Source of the DNA: Apteryx mantelli
Taxonomy: Eukaryota > Chordata > Aves > Apterygiformes > Apterygidae
Direction of reading: 5' to 3'
Length of the DNA: 64,000 nucleotides
Assembly (NCBI RefSeq): GCF_036417845.1
Contig: NC_090016.1
Coordinates: forward strand, 542,992-606,991
Part shown: positions 53,401 to 62,400 of the stretch, piece by piece
Layout of the letters: every line of letters begins with the position of its first letter
Numbering within the stretch: the first letter of the stretch is position 1
Position numbers and translations under genes: made by a program
The notes under the pieces: model-generated
What the model was told of the DNA's origin: nothing
Databases searched by the model: none
Seen by the model: only the letters and a program-made list of their open reading frames with translations

Positions 53401-56400
53401 GGGGGGGGCGGGGGGGGCAAGATGGCCGCCGGGGCGGGGCAAGATGGCTGCTGGGGCAGGGCAAGATGGCTACCAGGGTGGGGCAAGATGGCTGCCGGAG
53501 GCGGGTTGTTTCCGCCCCGCCTGTTATATGGGTTGGCGTATGTCAAGATGGCCGCCGGAGCGGGGCAAGATGGCTGCCGGGGGCGGGTTGTTTCCGCCCT
53601 GCCCGTTACGTGGGTTGGCGTGTGCCAAGATGGCCGCCGTGACGGGACGGTGACCCGCCTTGACGTACGCCAAGATGGCCGCCGCGGTGGGGGGGTTGAC
53701 GGTGGCGCGCCAAGATGGCCGCCGCCCTCCCGCCCCCGCGTTGTGGCACGGCCCAAAATGGCCGCCACGGGGGGGGGGTGGGCAGGGCAAGGGGACAGTG
53801 GGCAGGGCGGTGGGCGGGGCAGAGGGGCAGGTGGGCGGGGCCTCCCAGGCACGAGCAAGATGGCCGACGCCCTCCCACATTGCATTGCGGTGCGGTGCAA
53901 AATGGCCGCCACAGGGGGGCGGTGGGTGGGGCGAGGGGAGCAGTGGGCAGGGCAAGGGGCATTGGGCGGGGCAAGGGGGCAGTGGGCAGGGTGATGGGCA
54001 GGGCAAGGGGGCAGTGGGCGGAGTGAGGGGCAGTGGGTGGGGCAAGGGGCAGTGGGCAGGGCAAAGGGGGTGGTGGGCAGGCCAAGGGGCAGTGGGCAGA
54101 ACAAGGGGAGCAGTGGGCAGGGCAGTGGGCAGGGCAAGGGGCAGTGGGTGGAGCAAGGTGGAAGTGGGCAGGACAAGGGGGGCAGTGGGCAGGGCGGTGG
54201 GCAGGGCAAGGGGGTGGTGGGCGGAGCAAGGGGAGCAGCGAGCAGGGCAAGGGGGGCAGTAGGCAGGGCGGTGGGCAGGACAAGGGGGCGGTGGGCAGGG
54301 CCAGGGGAGCAGTGGGCGGAACAAGGGGAACAGTGGGCAGGGCAGTGGACAGGGCAAGGCGCAGTGGGCAGGGCAAGGGGATGGTGGGCGGGGCAAGGGG
54401 GGCAGTGGGCAGGGCGGTGGGCAGGGCAAGGGGGTGGTGGGCGGAGCAAGGGGAGCAGCGAGCAGGGCAAGGGGGGCAGTAGGCAGGGTGGTGGGCGGGG
54501 CAAGGAGCAAGGGGCGGGGCAAGGGGGCAGTGGGCAGGGTGGTGGGCGGGGCAAGGAGCAAGGGGCGGGGCAAGGGGCAGTGGGCAGGGCAAGGGGGCAG
54601 TGGGCAGGGTGGCAGGCAGCACAAGGGGCAGTGGGCAGGGCGGTGGGCGGGGCCAGGGGGGAGGGCGAGGTGGGCGGGGCCTCCCGGGGCGCCAACAAGA
54701 TGGCCGCCGCAGAGAACCTGTGGCCGCGCTACGGGGCGCCGGGCGAGCGGCTGGAGAAGGCGGCGGCTCCCTCGGTCCCCGCCCCCGGCGGCCTCGGCTC
54801 CGCCTACGTCCGGGGCCAGGGCGGCTCCTTCGGCCTCGTCCTCGGCCTCGTCTTCCCCCTGGCGCCCGGTGAGTCGCGGCCCCGCCCTCGCGGGAAGGGG
54901 CCCAGGCGTCCGGGGAAAGGGCCCAGGTGTCCGGGAAAAGGGGCCCAGGCGTCCGGGAAAGGGGCCCAGGTGTCCGGGAAAAGGGGCCCAGGAATCCAGG
55001 AAAAGGGGCCCAGGCGTCCGGGAAGGGGCCCAGGTGTCCGGGAAAGGGCCCAGGCATCCGGGAAAAGGGGCCCAGGCATCCGGGAAGGGGCCCAGGCATC
55101 CGGGAAAAGGGGCCCAGGCATCCGGGGAAGGGGCCCAGGCATCCGGGAAGGGGCCCAGGCGTCCGGGAAAAGGGGCCCAGGCATCCGGGGAAGGGGCCCA
55201 GGTGTCCGGGAAAGGGCCCAGGCATCCGGGAAAAGGGGCCCAGGCATCCGGGGAAGGGGCCCAGGTGTCCGGGAAAGGGCCCAGGCATCCGGGAAAAGGG
55301 GCCCAGGCATCCGGGGAAGGGGCCCAGGCGTCCGGGAAGGTGCCCAGGCATCCAGGAAAGGGGCCCAGGCATCTGGGGAAGGGGCCCAGGTGTCCGGGTG
55401 AAGGGGCCCAGGCATCCGGGAAAGGGGCCCAGGCGTCCGGGAAAAGGGGCCCAGGTGTCCGGGTGAAGGGGCCCAGGCGTCCGGGAAAAGGGGACCAGGA
55501 GTCCCAGAAGGGACCCAGGTGTCCGGGGAAAGGGCCCAGGCGTCCGGGGAAGGGGCCCAGGCGTCCGGGAAGGGGCCCAGGCCTCCGGGAAAAGGGGCCC
55601 AGGCGTCCGGGAAGGGGCCCAGGCGTCCGGGAAGGGGCCCAGGCATCCGGGAAGGGATCCAGGCGTCCGGGAAAAGGGGCCCAGGTGTCCGGGAGAAGGG
55701 ATCCAGGCGTCCGGGGAAGGGGCCCAGGCGTCCGGGAGCTGAGGGGCCCCGGCGTCCGGGCAGGGCTCATGGCCGCCGTCGCTCCGGCTCCTCTCGCCAA
55801 CCCTCCTCGCTCCGTCCCGGCCGGAACCTTCGGCGCCGTCGCCGTCGCCGCCCTCATCTGCATCCGGCCCTAAAATTGGCCAGTTTCACCCCAAAATGGG
55901 GGCAGGGTGGGGGGAGGGGCGGCAGCCCAGAAACGGGGCAGGAACCTTCCAAAGGGGGGAACGGGGGGGCCCCAAAAACGGCACTTTTGAGCCCAAAAAT
56001 CAGGGTCGGAGTCCTAAAAAATGGAAATTTCATCCCCAAAATCGCCAGATGCCCCCAAAATGGGCGTTTTTGCCCCAAAAATGCAGGGAGGGACCCCAAA
56101 AATGGGAGAATGGGACCCCCAAAAATGTGGGGTGTCGTTTTGGGTGGGTTTGGGGTGTTTTGGGCATTCTCGTTTTTGGGGGGATTCGTGGGTCCCTGTT
56201 TTGGGGGGGTGGGTCCGTTTTGGGGCTATTTCAGGGGATTTTGGGGTCTTCATTCTGGGGGGGGGTGAGGGAGTTTTGGGGCCCCGTTTTGGGGCAGTTT
56301 AGAGGGTTTTGGGGAGGTCTCATTTTGGGGTGGTTTGTGGGGTTTTGGGGGGTCCCGTTTTGGGTCGATTTGGGGGGTTTTTGGTTGTCCCAGGTGGGAG

Positions 56401-59400
56401 TCTCATTTTGGGGCGATTTCAGGGGATTTTGGGACTCTCATTTCAGTCCAGTTTGGGAGGTTTTGGATGTCCGTTTTGGGGCTATTTCGGGGGATTTTGG
56501 GGCTCCCATTTTGGGTCGATTTGGGGGGTTTTGGGTGTCCATTTTGGGTCATTTCCAGGGTTTTTGGGTGCCTGTTTTGAGGCTATTTCCATGGATTTGG
56601 GGCTGTTTGGGGGGGAGGTCCCATTTTGGGTCATTTCCCGGGGTTTTCGGCGCCCATTTTGGGGCTATTTCGGGGGGATTTGGGTCTCCTCGGGGTGGTG
56701 CCCGTTTTGGGGCGGTTCAGGGGGGTTTTGGGGGCGTTTTTGGGGCCGTTTCCGGGCGTTTTGGGTCTCCTTGACGGGGGCAGACGGAGGCAGCGCCGCC
56801 CTGCTGGGCGCCTGCGTCGAGGGCGTCGTCCTGCGCGACAAGTGAGTGTCCCCGACGCGTCCCCAGCGTGTCCCCAATGTGTCCCCGACATGTCACCGTG
56901 TCCCCAATGTCCCCAACGTGTCCCCAATGTGTCACCGTGTCCCGAGTGTCCCCAATGGGTCCCTGGTGTCCCCGTGTCCCCAACATGTCACCGTGTCCCC
57001 AATGTCCCCGATGGGTCCCCCATGTCCCCAACATGTCCCCAGTGTCCCCAACGGGTCCCTGGTGTCTCCCGACGTCCCCAACGGGTCCCCGACGTCCCTA
57101 TGTCCCCGATGGGTCACTGCGTCCCCAAGGTCCCCAACAGGACCCCGATGTCCCCAAGATGTCACCATGTTCCCCAGTGTCCCCAACAGGTCCCCGATGG
57201 GTCCTCGTGTCCCCAATGTGTCACCGTGTCCCCAATGTCCCCAACGGATCCCCAATGTCCCCATGTCCCCAATGTGTCACTGTCTCCCCAGTGTCCCCAA
57301 TGGGTCCCTGTTGTCCCCTGACGTCCCTGGTGTCCCCGATGGGTCCCCAAAGTCCCCAGTGGGTCCCTGTGTCCCCAACGTGTCACCGTGTCCCCAGTGT
57401 CCCCAACAGGTCCTCAATGTCCCCCGATGTCCTGATGTCCCCAATGTGTCACTGTCTCCCCAGTGTCCCCAACGGGTCCCTGTTGTCCCCTGACATCCCC
57501 AGTGTCCCCGATGGGTCCCCAATGTGTTACCATGTCCCCAACGGGTCCCCAGTGTGTCGCTGTGCCCCCAGTGTCCCCAACAGAACCCTGATGTCCCCAA
57601 TGTGTCACCATGTCCCCAATGGGTCCCCAGTGTCACTGTGTCCCCAACGTGTCACTGTGTCCCCAAGGTCCCCAATGGGTCCCTGATGTCCCCCAATGTC
57701 CCCAATGGGTCCCTGTGTCCCCAACATGTCACCGTGTCCCCAACGGGTCCCTGTGTCACCATGTCCCCAATGCATCCCCTACATGTCCCCAATGTGTCAC
57801 TGTGTCCCCAAGGTCCCCAACGGGTCCCTGATGTCCCTCAATGGGTCCCTGTGTCCCCAACGTGTCACCATGTCCCCAACGGGTTCCCCGTGTCACCATG
57901 TCCCCAATGTCCCCAACGTGTCCCCTACATGTTCCCAATGTGTCACTGTGTCCCCAAGGTCCCCAACGGGTCCCTGTGTCCCCAACGTGTCACCGTGTCC
58001 CCACCGGGTCCGCAGTGTCCCCCCCAGAGCGTCACCAATGGGTCCCCAAGGTGTCCACCGTGTCCGTGTCACATCCCCGCGCGCGTCCCCGTCTCGCCGT
58101 GTCCCCCCCCTGTCCCAACGTCCCCACACGTCCCCTGCGTGTCCCCTCCCCCCCCCGGCAGGTTCGGGGCGGCGCTGCGGGGGACGCCGGCCGTGGGGAC
58201 CCTCGCCTGGCCCTCGCCGGCGGTGGCAGTGCTCGGCGCCGCCGTGGCCTCCCTGGGCGCCGGCCTCCGCTGCCTGGTCACCGGCCCGGGGCTGCTGCGG
58301 GCCCTGGCGCGACTCCGCGCCCTGCCGGGCCTCCACGTGAGCCGCGCGCGTGTCACCTCCCCGCCGCGCGTCACCTCCCCTCCGCGTGTCACCTCCCCCT
58401 CGCGGCATTCGGGGCCTTTCGGGGCATTTCGGGACAATTTAGAGTGTTTTAGGCAGCGTCGTTGCATGGGGAACGTCTCCCTGCCTTCTCCTGCCACTTT
58501 CGGTCTTAGCGTGTTATCACGTGTTGTCGTGTGTTATCGCGTGTTGGGGGTCTTTGGGGGCCTTTGGGGTGTTTTAGGCAGCGTCGTTGCATGGGCAGCG
58601 TCTCCCTGCCTTCTCCTGCCACTTTCGACCTTAGCATGTTATTGCATGTTGGGGCCTTTGGGGCACTTTAGGGTGTTTTAGGCAGCGTCGTTGCATGGGC
58701 AGCGTCTCCCTGCCTTCTCCTGCCACTTTCGGTCTTAGCGTGTTGTCACGTGTTGTCACGTGTTGGGGCCTTTGGGGCACTTTAGGGTGTTTTAGGCAGC
58801 GTCGTTGCATGGGGAATGTCTCCCTGCCTTCTCCTGCCACTTTCGGTCTTAGCGTGTTGTCACGTGTTGTCACGTGTTGGGGCCTTTGGGGGCACTTTAG
58901 GGTGTTTTAGGCAGCGTCGGTGCATCGGCAACATCTCCCTGCCTTCTCCTGCCACCTTGGGTCTTAGCGTGTTGTCACGTGTTATCACGTGTTGGGGTTT
59001 TGGGGGCACTTTAGGGTGTTTTAGGCAGCGTCGGTGCATCGGCAACATCTCCCTGCCTTCTCCTGCCACCTTGGGTCTTAGTGTGTTATTGCATGTTGGG
59101 GCCTTTGGGGCACTTTAGGGTGTTTTAGGCAGCATCATTGCATGGGCAGCGTCTCCCTGCCTTCTCCTGCCACTTTCGACCTTAGCGTGTTGTTGCGTGT
59201 TGTCACGTGTTATCGCGTGTTGGGGTCTTTCATGGGTTTTTGGGGCTTTTTAGGGCGTTTTAGGGCTTTTTGGGGCTTTTTAGGGCCTTTCAGGCCACGT
59301 CGTTGCGTGGAAAACGTGTCACCGCCCTCCCCCGCCCCTGCCGCTCTTAGCGTGTTATTGCGTGTTATCGCGTGTTATCGCGTGTTGGGGCCTTCCATGG

Positions 59401-62400
59401 GTTTTTTGGGCTTTTTAGGGCTTTTTGGGGTGTTTCAGGCCACGCCGTTGCGCGGGGACATCGCGCCGCCCTCCCTCCCCCCCCTCGTGGCCATCGCGTG
59501 TCGTCACGTGTTGTCGCGTGTCGTCGCGTGTCATCGCGTGTCGTCACGTGTCGTCGCGTGTTGTCACGTTTTATTGCATGTTGTGGCCTTTTGGGGGGCA
59601 GGGGGTGGCACAGGGCCACCCACCCCCGTCCTTAGCGTGTCGTGGCGTGTCCTTGTCCCACCCCGCAGGTGCTGGCGCCCGGCGAGGACGGCAGGGAACC
59701 CGTGTGGGCCCTGGGGCTGACGGCCGCCATCGCCGAGCTGGGCGTCCTCGTGGCCTCCCTTGACCTCGTGGCGCCCATCTTCTCCGTGTGCGTGGCCGGG
59801 GGGGGTGGACACGCGTGGCCGGGGGGGCGGGACGGGCACGTGGGGAGGGCGGGCGTGAAGGTAGCGTGGGGCAACACGGGTCAACACGCATCGACGGGAG
59901 GCCACATGGGTCAACACGGGTCAATACTGGTCCGTGTGGGTCAAGGTGGGTCGTCACAGGTCAAAGCAGGTCTATATGGGTCAACATGGGCCAACATGGG
60001 TCAACGTTGGTCAACACGGGTCAACATGGGCCAACACGGGTCAACGTTGGTCAACACGGGTCAACACGGGTCAACATGGGTCCACACAGGCCAACCTGGG
60101 TCAACATGAGTCAGTTGGGTCAACATGAGTCAACATGGGTCCAGGCAGGTCAACACGGGTCAACACAGGTCAACGTGAGCCAACATGGGTCAAGGTGGCC
60201 CAACATGGGTCAACACAAGTCAACATGGAACAACATGGGTCGAAACAGGTCTATATGGGTCAACATTGGTCAACATGGGTCAACTTGAGTCCGCATGGGT
60301 CAACACAAGTCAACAGGTGTCAACATGGGTCAACATGAGCCAACATGGGTCAACATGGATCAACACAGGCCAAAATGAGTCAACACGGGTTGATGTGGGT
60401 CAACACAAGTCAACATGGGCCAAGACGGGTCAACTTGGGTCCATGTGGCCCAACACAGGTCAACACGAGTCAACACGGGACAACATAGGTCCGTATGGGT
60501 CAACACGGGTCAAAACAGGTCTATATGGGTCAACTTTGGTCAACAAGGGTCAACGTGAGTCAACACAAGCCAACACGGGTCAACGTGGACCAACATGGGC
60601 CTATAGGGCTCAACACGGGCCAAAACAAGTCAACACAGGTTGATGTGGGTCAACATGGGGCAACACGGGCCAACATGGGTCAGCACAAGTCAACATGGGT
60701 CAACCCAGGTTAATGCTTCTCAACACGGGCCGAAACAAGTCCACACGGGTCAACATGGGTCCGTACGGGTCAACAGGGCTCAACATGAGTCGACATGGGT
60801 CAACATGAGTCAACGGACACCAGCAGAGGTCAATATGGGCCAATATGAGGGAACAGGGGTCCATACAGGGCAGCAGGAGTCAACATGAGTCAACACAGCT
60901 CAGCATAGGTCAATACGGGCCAACATGGGTCAACACGGGTCAACGTGGGTCAACGTGGGTCAATACAGGCTAACACAGGCCAACATGAGCCAACATGGGT
61001 CAATACGGGCCAACACGGGTCAACATGAGTTCACACAAGTCAACATGGGTCAATATGGGCCAACACGACTCAACATGAGTCAACATGATCCAACATGGGT
61101 CAACACGGGTCAACATGGGTCAACATGAGTTCACACAAGTCAACACGAGTCAACATGGGTCAATATGGGCCAACACAGGTTCACACAAGTCAACATGGGC
61201 CAACATGACTCAACATGAGTCAACACGGGTCAACATGGGCCAACACAAGTCAACATGGGTTCACACAAGTCAACACGGGTCAACATGGGTGAAGATGAGT
61301 CAACATGGGTCAACATGGGTCAATACGGGCCAACACGGGTCAACATGAGTTCACACAAGTCAACACGGGTCAACACATGTCAACATGGGTCAATATGGGC
61401 CAACACGACTCGACGTGAGTCAACATGAGTCAACACGGGTCAACACAGGTCAACATGGGTTCACACAAGTCAACATGAGTCAACGTGGGTCAACATGAGT
61501 TCACACAAGTCAACACGAGTCAACATGGGTCAATATGGGCCAACACAGGTTCACACAAGTCAACATGGGCCAACACGACTCAACATGGGTCAACACGGGT
61601 CAACATGGGTTCACACAAGTCAACACATGTCAACATGAGTCAACACGGGTCCACATGGGTGAAGATGAGTCAACATGGGTCAACACGGGCCAACACAGGT
61701 CAATATGGATCAATACGGGTCAACATGGGTCAACATGAGTCAACAGAGGTCAGTATGGGCCAGCATGGGTCAATATGGGCCAACATTAGTCAACATGGGT
61801 CAACATTGGTCAATATGGACCAACATGAATCAACATGGGTCAACACAAGTCAACATAAGTCAACATTAGTCAACACGGGCCAACATTGGTCAACATGGGT
61901 CAATACGGGCCAACACAAGTCAACACGGGTCAAGATGGGTAAACACGACTCAACACGGGTCAACACAAGTCAACATGAGTCAACACAAGTCAATGGGTCA
62001 ATACGGGCCAACACGAGTCAACATGGTTCAACATGAGTCAACACGGGCCAACATGAGTCAACCTGGGTCAACATTAGTCAACACAAGTCAACATGGGTCA
62101 ATATGGGCCAGCACAAGTCAACACGTGTCAAGATGGGTCAACACGGGTCAACACGAGTCAACATGGTTCAACACGAGTCAACACGGGCCAACATTGGTCA
62201 ACATGAGTCAATATGGGCCAACACAAGTCAACATGGGTCAACACTGGTCAACACGGGTCAACATGAGTCAATACGGGCCAGCATGAGTCAACACAGGTCA
62301 ACATGGGTCAATGTGGGACAACACAGGTCAATGTCAATTGACCCTGGTGGAGCAGGGGGGTTGGACTAGATGATCTCCAGAGGTCCCTTCCAACCTCAGT

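Noticed and set aside
58345-59660. A fifth exon-edge ladder from the TTTTAGGCAG motif
   Set aside because: The bases after the acceptor-like motif do not resemble the next exon (59669) or any neighbour, so it is listed only as a repeat.
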